64,000 bases of DNA from Clostridium cadaveris (lineage in GTDB: Bacteria; Bacillota; Clostridia; Clostridiales; Clostridiaceae), in NCBI RefSeq assembly GCF_020911725.1, contig NZ_CP076620.1:3399001-3463000 (forward strand). The letters run 5' to 3'. How positions within the stretch are numbered: the stretch's first letter is position 1; each line of letters opens with the position of its first letter. This document shows, piece by piece, positions 46,782 to 56,900 of this stretch. Both the position numbers and the translations under genes were made by a program. The notes beneath the pieces were generated by a model. The model was given only the letters and a program-made list of their open reading frames with translations, ran no database searches and was not told where the DNA came from.

Positions 46782-48812
46782 TTATTTTACTGTCTGTAAA
46801 GCTTTTTTGACCATTGGTATAACATAATGACTTCCACCTCTATCTTTAACGTCCTCTGCCATTACTGCTACTAAGAGATTATTATTTCCCTTATTTGTAG
46901 TCATTGCTACGAACCATCCAAGCTCTGTTCCTGTTGTATCGCTTTGGCTTGCTTTTATTTCTGCCGTTCCTGTTTTTCCTGCTATTTTTAATCCATCTAT
47001 ATATGCTTCATGGCCTGTACCACTTGGATTTTCAACAACCTGTATAAGTGAATTTAAAACTGTATCAGCAGCATCCTTTGAAACCGCATTCTCTTTCCAA
47101 ATCTTTGCCTGTATTGAATCCTTATACTCAAGATATGGATTCAATACATTACCACCATTTAAAAACATAGTATAAATAGATGCTAAGTGAAGAGGATTTA
47201 TAAGAATCTCTCCCTGTCCATATCCACTATCTGCAAGCTGAACATCTGTCTTTATAGCTCCATCTGACGCAAATTTTGAAGTTGACACTCCATATTCAAA
47301 AGGTAAATTCTCATCAAATCCTAGCTTTTTTAATTCCTCTGCAAATTTATCTTTTCCTATGTCTAAGGCAGCTTGAGCAAAATATATATTATCCGAATGT
47401 ACCATGGCATTTAATAAGTTAGTCTCACTTCCATAGTCAGAAACTCTTGTTACAAAATAGTCTCCCCAGCTGCTGTCCTTTTGCCATTTAAGACCTGATA
47501 TAGGCTTGGTAGCATTTGCATCTAATGTTTTAGTATCTAATCCTATTGCTGCAGTTATAGGTTTAAATGCGGAACCTGGTACAGCATTACTTTGAAATCT
47601 ATTGTATAAAGGTTTGTTCGTATCTGAATTTAATGAATCCCATTTTTCTTGAGACATACCCATAACAAAATCATTAGGATCATATCCCGGAGCACTTACA
47701 AGAGCTAAAACTTCTCCTGTATTAGGATTCATTGCTACAGATGTACCTTTGTCTTTTTCTAATTGATTATACAAAAGAGTTTGTAGAGAGTTATCTATAG
47801 TAACTATAACATCATTACCATTTTTAACCTCTCTTGATGCTATTGTAGATTTTTTCTTTCCTAGCTTGTCAGTGATGTATATTTCCGCACCATCTATCCC
47901 TCTAAGCTTTTCTTCATATAATTTTTCAAGGCCTGCTTTGCCTAAAACCGAATTTTGATTATAATTTTGCCCTTTACGAGCTTCTAATTCTTCAGCATTT
48001 ATACTTTGGACGTATCCAGTAAGATGCGCTGCTATTGCTCCTAATGGATATATTCTGCTCTGTTTGTCGTTAACCATTATTCCTGGTATGGTTAAAAGAT
48101 TTTTTACTCTAGCATCATTTGCTGATATTACTTTTATAGGTACAAACATATCGTCTTTTACATAAGATGCTCCAAGTTTATTATTTATGATATCAGGCGA
48201 AATTTCTAATATCTCGGCTATTGTTTTTATAGCTTCATCTTTATTTGCAAGTTTACCTGGTACTATTCCTACGTCCGCTGCAATCCCATCTTTAGCCAAG
48301 GCATTTTTGTTTCTATCTAATATGCTTCCTCTTGTAGCTCTCTTAGTAGTTATTCTAACCTTATCACTGTCTCCAAGCTCTGGAAATATAGCCTGAGAAT
48401 TCCATAGTAACTTATATTCTTTTGATTCCTTATCTTTTACTGTCTTAATATTGTTTTGAAAGCTTATGTCTCCTGCTGCAGTGTTCATATCTGTAGTATA
48501 GGTTATGCTTGCTTCGTCTCCATCCTTGGATGTTTCGCTAACTTCTATCTCTATGTTTTGTGCTTCTATACCCTCGTATATATTTTTATTTCTTGCTATA
48601 AAATCTTCTTTTGATATATTCTCTTTGCTATCATTGCTGATCGCGTTATACATGGCTTCATAATCTTTTGAATTTAATAGTTCTACATACGCATTTAAAG
48701 CATCTTCAGGCTTATTAGCGGATTTTTTAGTCATGAAGAAAATTCCTCCACCTATTAAAACTACACCTAAAACAGCTGCTATACCTATGTATACCCCTTT
48801 ATTTTTTATCAT
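46782..48812 (-). CDS. Class B penicillin-binding protein with MecA-like N-terminal domain
   Basis: 676 residues. One membrane anchor (7-27), an NTF2-like MecA_N domain (about 33-150; EDALNAYVELLNSKDYEAMY), a PBP dimerisation domain starting RATRGSILDRN (159-169), and a transpeptidase domain with Ser414-x-x-Lys417 (VPGSAFKPI), Ser473-Asp-Asn (VHSDNIYF) and Lys613-Thr-Gly (AGKTGTAE). It cross-links peptidoglycan stems outside the membrane. The architecture is that of PBP2a/PBP3-type low-affinity proteins; resistance itself cannot be inferred, because such proteins are normal in many Firmicutes. Monocistronic. Confidence 0.92.
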   Translation of the reverse strand: MIKNKGVYIGIAAVLGVVLIGGGIFFMTKKSANKPEDALNAYVELLNSKDYEAMYNAISNDSKENISKEDFIARNKNIYEGIEAQNIEIEVSETSKDGDEASITYTTDMNTAAGDISFQNNIKTVKDKESKEYKLLWNSQAIFPELGDSDKVRITTKRATRGSILDRNKNALAKDGIAADVGIVPGKLANKDEAIKTIAEILEISPDIINNKLGASYVKDDMFVPIKVISANDARVKNLLTIPGIMVNDKQSRIYPLGAIAAHLTGYVQSINAEELEARKGQNYNQNSVLGKAGLEKLYEEKLRGIDGAEIYITDKLGKKKSTIASREVKNGNDVIVTIDNSLQTLLYNQLEKDKGTSVAMNPNTGEVLALVSAPGYDPNDFVMGMSQEKWDSLNSDTNKPLYNRFQSNAVPGSAFKPITAAIGLDTKTLDANATKPISGLKWQKDSSWGDYFVTRVSDYGSETNLLNAMVHSDNIYFAQAALDIGKDKFAEELKKLGFDENLPFEYGVSTSKFASDGAIKTDVQLADSGYGQGEILINPLHLASIYTMFLNGGNVLNPYLEYKDSIQAKIWKENAVSKDAADTVLNSLIQVVENPSGTGHEAYIDGLKIAGKTGTAEIKASQSDTTGTELGWFVAMTTNKGNNNLLVAVMAEDVKDRGGSHYVIPMVKKALQTVK

Positions 48813-48879
48813 AGATATCCCCTCTTTTATTTTTATTTATATCCAATTCTAATATATCATGTTTTCTATATGAAAAATA

Positions 48880-50346
48880 TTAATTTTGTTCTAATATTTC
48901 CTCTACCATATTCATGTTGATATTTTCTTCAAGAATATCACATAGTTTATCATACTGCATCATCTTATATTCTCTATAGTTCATCTCTTCTTCTATATCC
49001 ATGTTAAGTTTTTCTTTTATTTCATTCACTAATTTTAATGCGAAGTCTCCTTCATCAAATAATCCATGTATATATGTTCCTAGGACTCTTCCATCAGGAC
49101 TCTTCATTCCAAGAACCTTTCCATCCTCTCCCTTTATCCATATGTTTTCCTGACATAGAGGAGAACTCTCTCCATTGTGTATTTCATAACCAGTTATTTC
49201 ATTTCCATTGCAATCTATACCCTTAATTTGTCTGGTATTTTTTATTTTATTGAATGTTGTTTCCATGTCCAAGAACCCAAGACCTTCTTCTACTCTTGGC
49301 TCCCCTTCCACCCCTTCAAGGTCGCTTATCCTTTTTCCTAGGATTTGATATCCTCCACATACCCCTAAGATTAACATTCCATCTTCTTTTGCTTTGACTA
49401 GAGCCTCTTTAAACCTGCTATTCTTTACAAAATTTAAATCATCAATAGTATTTTTACTTCCAGGAATTATTATCATATGAGCACCGCTTAAATCTTTTGG
49501 ATTTTCTACGTATCTAACATTCACGTTTTTTATCTTTCCTAAAGAATTAAAGTCTGTAAAGTTTGACATATGAGGAAGCCTTATTACAGCCACATCTACG
49601 CCTTGTCCTTTTGTGTTTCTTATATTTTCAGTAGCTGCATCCTCTTCTTCTATATCAAGTTCCACATGAGGCATTACCCCTAAAACAGGTATATGTATTA
49701 TATCCTCTATCTGTCTCATAGCACCTTCAAATAATTCTTTTCTTCCTCTAAATTTGTTTATTATAACTCCTTTTACTCTGCTTCTTTCATTTTCATCTAA
49801 AAGCATTATAGTCCCAACTATAGATGCAAAAACCCCTCCTTTGCTTATATCTGCTACTAGTATTACTGGGGCATCTGCCATTTCAGCCATCTTCATATTT
49901 GCTATATCTGTATCTTTTAAATTTATTTCAGCACAGCTTCCTGAACCTTCTAAAACTATAACATCATAATCTTTTGATATGTCATCAAAAGCCTCTTTGG
50001 CTATGGTTCTTAAATAAGGATTTAGCTCTCTATATTTGTAAGCATCCATGGTACAATGTACTTTTCCTCTTACTATAACTTGAGTTTTATATCCGGCGCT
50101 TGGTTTCATAAGAACTGGGTTCATATATTCTTTAGGCTCTATTTCACATGCTTCAGCTTGTACAACTTGAGCCCTTCCAATTTCGTCTCCATCTTTAGTT
50201 ACAAAGGAATTCAATGATATGTTTAATGCTTTAAATGGAGCTACATTATAACCTTTTCTTTTGAAATATCTGCAAAAGGCTGTAGCAACAGTACTTTTTC
50301 CTACTGAAGAAGCAGTTCCAAGAAACATTATCTTTTTTGTACCCAT
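48880..50346 (-). CDS. cobQ: Cobyric acid synthase (glutamine-hydrolysing)
   Basis: 488 residues. Adds four amide groups to adenosylcobyrinic a,c-diamide using glutamine and ATP. N-terminal dethiobiotin-synthetase-like ATPase domain (GTASSVGKSTVATAFCRYF) and a C-terminal class I amidotransferase-type domain with nucleophile Cys in LGVCGGYQILG and His in YIHGLFDEG. GGAGG precedes the ATG. Last gene of the corrinoid operon, 11 bases after the Dph6-like gene. Other corrin ring genes are not in the window. Confidence 0.95.
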   Translation of the reverse strand: MGTKKIMFLGTASSVGKSTVATAFCRYFKRKGYNVAPFKALNISLNSFVTKDGDEIGRAQVVQAEACEIEPKEYMNPVLMKPSAGYKTQVIVRGKVHCTMDAYKYRELNPYLRTIAKEAFDDISKDYDVIVLEGSGSCAEINLKDTDIANMKMAEMADAPVILVADISKGGVFASIVGTIMLLDENERSRVKGVIINKFRGRKELFEGAMRQIEDIIHIPVLGVMPHVELDIEEEDAATENIRNTKGQGVDVAVIRLPHMSNFTDFNSLGKIKNVNVRYVENPKDLSGAHMIIIPGSKNTIDDLNFVKNSRFKEALVKAKEDGMLILGVCGGYQILGKRISDLEGVEGEPRVEEGLGFLDMETTFNKIKNTRQIKGIDCNGNEITGYEIHNGESSPLCQENIWIKGEDGKVLGMKSPDGRVLGTYIHGLFDEGDFALKLVNEIKEKLNMDIEEEMNYREYKMMQYDKLCDILEENINMNMVEEILEQN

Positions 50347-50357
50347 AGTTTTTCCTC

Positions 50358-51005
50358 CTATTTTATATTTAAATATCCGTAATCATTTGTTATAGTATTT
50401 TCTTGAATTTCAAATGGTATTGAGTAATTGTAGATAGGACCATCAAAAACAAATGTATGATATTCCCCATTTTCTCCACATGGGTCTGCTCCAGTGTTCT
50501 TTATTTTCGCTACAAGCTCTCTTGTTAGAATTTCTCCCAAGAATTCTTCCCCTAAAAATTCTAACTTTACATTTTTAAGAACTGTTTTAAATCCACTGTC
50601 TATAAATTCGTAAGTTAACTTTTCTCTGTCTTCTTGCCATAATGGAAATATAGCTTCCATTACCGCAGCTTCGCATCTATCAGTACACCATGCTCTATGA
50701 TGTTCTATGTCTATATCTCCGAATACACATGCTTCAGCACCTAAATCTCTTTGACTTCGTAGAACTTCTTCAAAAACCTTTTCATATTGATTACCATCGC
50801 ATTCAACTGGTATAAGCGGAATATCTAATGATTTTGATACCTCATTAAGAATATTTCGTGGTACTCCATGAAACCAGCTCTTATCTTTATCCTTATCTAT
50901 AGTAACTAAAAGACCTGCTGGAGTATTCCCTTCTTTTATCATTCTATATAATGCAAGAGTACTGTCCTTTCCACAGCTGTATGACATAATAAATTTTTTG
51001 CCCAT
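50358..51005 (-). CDS. Dph6-like ATP pyrophosphatase in a corrinoid operon
   Basis: 215 residues. N-type ATP-PPase with the PP-loop SYSCGKDSTLALYRM at the start, then the diphthine-ammonia-ligase-type segments ACVFGDIDIEHHRAW and the C-terminal DPCGENGEYHTFVFDGP. Family members activate a carboxylate with ATP for amidation; the archaeal/eukaryal one finishes diphthamide, which bacteria lack. Its place between a corrinoid transporter and cobQ suggests an amide- or amino-alcohol-attaching step in corrinoid salvage. That is inference from context only. AGGAGAG precedes the ATG; btuD ends 12 bases upstream. Confidence 0.82.
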   Translation of the reverse strand: MGKKFIMSYSCGKDSTLALYRMIKEGNTPAGLLVTIDKDKDKSWFHGVPRNILNEVSKSLDIPLIPVECDGNQYEKVFEEVLRSQRDLGAEACVFGDIDIEHHRAWCTDRCEAAVMEAIFPLWQEDREKLTYEFIDSGFKTVLKNVKLEFLGEEFLGEILTRELVAKIKNTGADPCGENGEYHTFVFDGPIYNYSIPFEIQENTITNDYGYLNIK

Positions 51006-51017
51006 AGCATATCTCTC

Positions 51018-51773
51018 CTATTTCCATTTTTCTAGCGCCTCAATCATGAAACTTTTTATATCTATTCCATAAACAGATTCTAGTTTTTCTTTCTCTAAAA
51101 CACTTTTTGCATTGCCTAAAGATACTATTTTACCATTCTTAAGCATCAATATACTTTCACTAAACATCTGAACTAAATTCAAATCATGTAGAACTCCTAT
51201 GACAGTTTTGTTATTCTCCTTTATCCATTTGTTTACATACATTAAAATTTCTATCTGACATTTTAAGTCCAAATGATTAGTAGGTTCGTCTAATAAAAGA
51301 ATGTCAGGATCTTGAGCAAATGCCCTTGCAAGGTAAACCCTTTGAAGCTGTCCTCCTGATAATTCATTTATAACCCTATCTTTGCAATCCAAAAGCCCTA
51401 CAGTTTCTATGCAGCTTAAGACCTTCTCTTCATCTTTTTTAGAAAGTGTTGAAAATGCTCCTTGAATGTGTGCATACCTTCCTAAAGCAACTGTCTCAAA
51501 AACTGTATAAGGAAAATAAATTTCTGAAGTTTGAGTCATAAGCGCTACTTTTTTAGCTAGTTCTCTTCTTTTGGTATGCTTCACTTCTTCACCATCTATT
51601 TTTACAATACCTTTATAATCAATAAGATTTGCAATAGCTCTTAACAAAGTCGTCTTTCCACAGCCATTTGGTCCTACTATAGATAAATTCTGACCAGGTT
51701 CTACTTTAAAGGAGACTCCCTTAACAACATCAGTTCCATCATATCCGCAATATAAATCCTTTATCTCAAGCAC
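51018..51773 (-). CDS. btuD: ABC transporter ATPase, corrinoid/iron-siderophore type
   Basis: 251 residues. Walker A GPNGCGKTTLL (about 34-44), Q-loop, signature LSGGQLQRVYLARAF, Walker B ILLLDEPTNHLD and switch His in GVLHDLNL. Powers import through the FecCD-type permease encoded four bases upstream. Corrinoid substrate is inferred from cobQ and the Dph6-like gene on the same transcript; iron-siderophore uptake would look the same at this level. Confidence 0.88.
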   Translation of the reverse strand: MLEIKDLYCGYDGTDVVKGVSFKVEPGQNLSIVGPNGCGKTTLLRAIANLIDYKGIVKIDGEEVKHTKRRELAKKVALMTQTSEIYFPYTVFETVALGRYAHIQGAFSTLSKKDEEKVLSCIETVGLLDCKDRVINELSGGQLQRVYLARAFAQDPDILLLDEPTNHLDLKCQIEILMYVNKWIKENNKTVIGVLHDLNLVQMFSESILMLKNGKIVSLGNAKSVLEKEKLESVYGIDIKSFMIEALEKWK

Positions 51774-51777
51774 CTAA

Positions 51778-52806
51778 TCACCTACTTCTCCTGTTAAAAT
51801 ATAAGTACGCAAAGAATGGAGCTCCTATAATTGCAGTTATTGCTCCTATTGGCAGTTCTGATGGTGCTGCTATAGTTCTAGCAACCATATCTGTCACAAC
51901 CATTAAAGTTCCTCCAAGTACCATACACATAGGTATTACCACCTTATGTCTTGATCCAAAAATCTTTCTTACTAAATGAGGGATTATAAGATCTATAAAT
52001 CCTATAGTCCCACTTAATGCTACAGAAGTACCTGTTAAAAGTGCTGTAGCTGTAAATAATATTTTTTTCACTGATTTCGTTTCTACTCCTACAGACTTGG
52101 CTTGTTCCTCTCCAAAACTTAAAACATCCATTTCTCTGCAATATTTTAAAACAATCAATATGCCTATAATGAAAAATGGCATCCCCATTGCAAGATATGA
52201 CCATCCCTTCATAGAGAAAGATCCCATCTGCCACATAGTTATCGTTTTTATATCTTCGCTATATAATGCAGAAATAGTTGTAAGTATCGCATTAGTAAAA
52301 AGAGAAAACACCATTCCTGCCAAGATTATCGTACTATTAGAAAGACTTCTATCAACCTTATTAGAAAAAGTTATAACTGCGAATACTGTGATAACGCCTG
52401 AAATGAATCCTATTACAGGCAATGCTAAATTTCCTATAACAGGTATTGATATTCCTAGTATTATATACGCTCCCACCCCTAAAGATGCTCCTGAAGAAAC
52501 TCCTAATGTAAATGGTGATGCTAATGGGTTCTTTAAAATAGATTGAACTACAGCTCCACTTACTGAAATAGCTGCTCCCACACAAAATGCTAAAAGCACT
52601 CTTGGAAATCTTATAACCCATATTATTGATACGTCCTTTGGCTCTATCCCCTTCATAATTGGTAAATTAAAAAGCTTATTCCCTATTATGGATATAACCT
52701 CGCCTATACTTATATAGGAGCTTCCAATAGAAGTTCCCATAAAAATCACTAAAATTACTGCGGGGATTAGCAGTAATTTTAGTGATTTATTTAGTTTCCT
52801 ATTCAT
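51778..52806 (-). CDS. btuC: ABC transporter permease, FecCD/BtuC type
   Basis: 342 residues with about ten membrane helices. FecCD hallmarks: RFPRVLLAFCVGAAISVSGA, the segment NPLASPFTLGVSSGASLG, and GTIGFIDLIIPHLVRKIFG near the C-terminus, the coupling-helix region. Forms the membrane channel with the ATPase downstream. Its start lies within the end of the substrate-binding protein gene (8-base overlap), so the two are translationally coupled. Confidence 0.9.
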   Translation of the reverse strand: MNRKLNKSLKLLLIPAVILVIFMGTSIGSSYISIGEVISIIGNKLFNLPIMKGIEPKDVSIIWVIRFPRVLLAFCVGAAISVSGAVVQSILKNPLASPFTLGVSSGASLGVGAYIILGISIPVIGNLALPVIGFISGVITVFAVITFSNKVDRSLSNSTIILAGMVFSLFTNAILTTISALYSEDIKTITMWQMGSFSMKGWSYLAMGMPFFIIGILIVLKYCREMDVLSFGEEQAKSVGVETKSVKKILFTATALLTGTSVALSGTIGFIDLIIPHLVRKIFGSRHKVVIPMCMVLGGTLMVVTDMVARTIAAPSELPIGAITAIIGAPFFAYLYFNRRSR

Positions 52807-53710
52807 ACTGTTCTGGGTATATAGCTTTCGCCATTTCCTTTAAAGCTTTTACAACATTTTGTGTTGATCTAGATGATGAATTTTGGTCAATTAAAAATAC
52901 TTTATTGTTTTTAATTGCATTAACATTTTCCCAGCCTGGACGTTGCTTTATTAATTCTACAGCATTTGGTATGTAAGTTTCATTTGTCAATATTACATCT
53001 GGATTATCTGAAATAACATTTTCTTCACTTGGAGCAATCCATCCAGTTTCATTAGCAAATATATTTTCAGCTCCTATAATATTTATTAGTTCATTTAAAA
53101 AAGTGTCCGTTCCAAAACTATATAGTCCAGGAGTAGATCCTATCTCAAAATAAACTTTCTTTTTATCTTTTATTGTGTCTCCAATTTTCTTTATATCCTC
53201 TACATCTTTTTTCATATCTTTTACAAGTTGTTTTCCTTTTTCAGATGTTCCTGTAATATCAGATAAAAATGTTATGTCATCATATATACCATCTAAGTTT
53301 TTGCTACTTGGCATATATACGACTGGTATTCCTGCGTCTTTTATGCTCTTTAATGGATCTTCACTTCCCGACTTACTCATTGTAGATGCTATAACAATAT
53401 CTGGCTCTAACGAAATTATTGTTTCTGCATTTATATTCATGAAATCAATCTTGGTTCTATCTTCTCTAAGACCCTCTATATCATCTGAATATTTATCAGT
53501 GCATATGATTTTATCCCCTAATCCTAATGCAGCTAATATTTCTGTATTAGAGGATGAGGCTGATACGATCTTTTCTATTTTTTTAGGTTGAGTAAACTCA
53601 TTACCTTCTCTATCCTTTTTAGTAACAGTCTTGTCTCCACATCCTGCTAATAATGCCATAATCATTATTGACATTATAAAATATATTATATGCTTTCTTT
53701 TAATCCTCAC
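52799..53710 (-). CDS. btuF: ABC transporter substrate-binding lipoprotein, BtuF type
   Basis: 303 residues. Signal with lipobox LAGC (about residue 24), then a type III periplasmic binding fold: EKIVSASSSNTEILAALGL, a long middle helix (DMKKDVEDIKKIGDTI) and the C-terminal NVVKALKEMAKAIYPEQYE. Captures the substrate outside and delivers it to the permease. GTG at 53710 is preferred: AGGAGGGG lies five bases upstream, and the ATG eight codons earlier overlaps that site. First gene of the operon. I find no cobalamin riboswitch in the 225 bases upstream, unusual for corrinoid importers. Confidence 0.88.
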   Translation of the reverse strand: MRIKRKHIIYFIMSIMIMALLAGCGDKTVTKKDREGNEFTQPKKIEKIVSASSSNTEILAALGLGDKIICTDKYSDDIEGLREDRTKIDFMNINAETIISLEPDIVIASTMSKSGSEDPLKSIKDAGIPVVYMPSSKNLDGIYDDITFLSDITGTSEKGKQLVKDMKKDVEDIKKIGDTIKDKKKVYFEIGSTPGLYSFGTDTFLNELINIIGAENIFANETGWIAPSEENVISDNPDVILTNETYIPNAVELIKQRPGWENVNAIKNNKVFLIDQNSSSRSTQNVVKALKEMAKAIYPEQYE

Positions 53711-53776
53711 TTTAACCCCTCCTATTGTTTTCATTAAAACCTTTAATTTATTTTTTTTATTATATATGAGTAAAAG

Positions 53777-53812
53777 AAAAGTAGTAATTTATAATGAAAA
53801 ATTACTACTTTT
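53777..53812 (-). terminator. Terminator of nifJ
   Basis: AAAAGTAGTAATTT/AAATTACTACTTTT with an 8-base loop; T-rich on the minus strand, about 125 bases after the nifJ stop. Confidence 0.65.
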
Positions 53813-53935
53813 AGTATATCAAATTTTATTAAAAAATAAAGTTTTAAGGATTATTATTTTCATCCATCTTTATTTCTCTCTCCAATACAAAAGTCATTAA
53901 CACTCGAAGAAGAAATATAGACTCCCTTTGTAAAG

Positions 53936-56900
53936 TTATTGACCAGCCATCTTTTTATAAGTTTCCAGTCTTTCCTTTGCATCCTCTTCAGTTTTTTCAA
54001 ATAACTTATCTGCTATTTCAGGGAAAGTCTTTGCAAGAGCCGCATACCTAACTTCACTCATCAAGAATTCCTTAAAGTCTGCTTTCGGTTCTTTAGAATC
54101 TAAAGAGAATGGGTTCTTTCCTTCAGATTTCAACATTGGGTTATATCTATATAAAGCCCAATATCCACAATCTACAGCTCTCTTTTGTTCTTCCTGAGAT
54201 AAGGTCATTCCACCCTTAAGCCCTTGATTTATACATGTTGAGTAAGCTATTATAAGCGATGGTCCATCATAAGCTTCTGCCTCTGTTATAGCTTTTATTG
54301 TTTGATTTTTATCTGCTCCCATAGCTATTTGAGCCACATATACATAGCCATAACTCATAGCCATAAGTCCTAAGTCTTTCTTTTTCGTCCTCTTTCCTGA
54401 TGCTGCAAATTTTGCTACTGCAGCCATTGGTGTTGCTTTTGATGATTGGCCTCCAGTGTTAGAATATACTTCTGTATCAAATACAAGTACATTGACGTTT
54501 TCTCCTGATGCCAATACATGATCAAGGCCACCATATCCTATATCATAAGCCCAGCCATCTCCACCAAATATCCATTGCGATCTCTTAATTAAGAAATCTT
54601 TATCTTTTAGAATAACTTTAGCTATAGGATTATCTATATTTTCTAATGCCTTCTCTACTTTTTCAGCTCTTTCTCTACTGCCCTCTCCAAGATTTACATT
54701 ATCTAGCCAATCTTGTAGAACTGACTTTACTTCGTTATTTAAGTCTGAATCTATAGCTTTTATTATGTTATTTTCCAATCTCTTTCTTATAGTACTTGAT
54801 GCCATATGCATTCCAAATCCATATTCAGCATTATCCTCAAATAAAGAGTTTGCCCAAGCAGGTCCATGACCATTTTTGTTTACGGTATATGCTGTTGCGG
54901 CTCCTCCTGATGCCCATATTGATGAACATCCTGTGGCATTAGCAATTATCATTCTGTCTCCAAATAATTGAGTCACAAGTTTAGCATAAGGAGTCTCTCC
55001 ACATCCTGCACAAGCACCAGAGTATTCTAGTAATGGCTGTTCAAACTGACTGCCCTTTACTGTAGTTTTTTTCATTGGATTTACTTTCTTCGATACTTTT
55101 TCTACAGCATAATCCCAACAAGGAATTTGGTCATCCTGACTATCCTTAGGTTTCATTATTAACGCCTTATTTGGTGCTGGACACACCTCAACACAATTTC
55201 CGCATCCCACGCAATCTAAAGGTGAAATAGCTATAGTAAAATCAGTTGCATCTTCTGATTTTATTCCTTTAGTTTTAAGAAGCTTAAATGCTTCTGGAGC
55301 ATCAGCTGCTTCTTTTTCATTTAATAGGAAAGGTCTTATAGTAGCATGAGGACATACATATGAACACTGATTGCATTGAATACAGTTTTCAGGAAGCCAC
55401 TCTGGTACATTTACCGCAATTCCTCTCTTTTCATAAGCTGTGGTTCCAGCCATGAAAGTTCCATCACCTGCTCCATTATCTATAAATGTAGATACAGGAA
55501 GCTTATCTCCTTGAAGCTTATTCATAGGTTCACATATTTCCTTTATAAATTTTGGTACATCACCTATGCTGTGATTCTTAGAGTCCTCTGCATTTTTCCA
55601 ATCCTCAGGTACTTGAATTTTTACTATAGAGTTTATTCCTGCTTCTATAGCTTCGTAATTCATATTAACTACCTTATCGCCTTTTTTGCCGTAAGATTTT
55701 ACAACAGCTTCTTTTAGATATTTTACTGCATCATCTATTGGAATTATATTTGTCAGTTTAAAGAAAGCGGACTGCATTATCATATTTATTCTTCCACCAA
55801 GTCCGATTCTTTGTGCAATATCTACAGCATTGATGGTATAAAAATCTATATTATTTTCAGCTATATATCTCTTTAAATTACCTGGCAGATGTTCTCCAAG
55901 TTCTTCTGCTGACCATATAGTGTTGAGCAGGAACTTTCCGTTTTTCTTTAATCCATCTAGTAAATCATATGTATAAACATATGACTGCTTATGGCAAGCT
56001 ACAAAATCCGCTTTATCTATTTCATAATGAGATTTTATAGGACTATCACCAAATCTCAAGTGGGAAATAGTTATTCCTCCTGATTTTCTAGAATCATAAG
56101 AGAAATAGCCTTGAGCATACATGTCAGTATGGTCTCCTATTATCTTTATAGCGCTCTTGTTAGCTCCAACAGTTCCATCTGATCCTAATCCCCAGAACTT
56201 ACATGCTGTTGTGCCTGATGGTGCTGCATCTATTTCTTCCTTTGAATTTAATGATAAATTTGTTACGTCATCTATTATTCCTATAGTGAATCTTTCTTTT
56301 GGTTTGTCAGCTTTTAAATTATCATAAACTGCTAATATATGAGATGGTGTTGGGTCTTTTGACCCTAATCCAAACCTTCCTCCTACAATTAATGGAGCAT
56401 TTTCTTTGCCATAAAAAGTCTTTATAACATCAAGATATAAAGGTTCTCCTATAGCTCCAGGTTCTTTTGTTCTATCAAGGACAGCAATCTTTTTAACTGT
56501 CTTTGGTATAACTTTTAGAAGTCTTTCCATAGAAAATGGTCTATATAATCTAACCTTGACTAAACCAACCTTTTCTCCTCTAGCTCGCAAATAATCTATA
56601 GTCTCTTCCACAACTTCCATCACTGCACCCATAGCTATTATGATTCTATCTGCCTCTGGATCTCCATAATAGTCAAAACAGTGATATTCTCTTCCTGTAA
56701 TTTTAGTTATTTCATTCATATATTGCTCTACTATCTCTGGAATATCGTCGTAGTGTTTATTTATAGATTCACACATTTGGAAGTATACATCTGGATTTTG
56801 AGCTGTTCCCCTTGTAACTGGGTGGCTAGGATTTAAAGCACTATCTCTAAAGTTTTGAAGTGCATCATAATCTACTAGCTTTGCTAAATGTTCTTGATCT

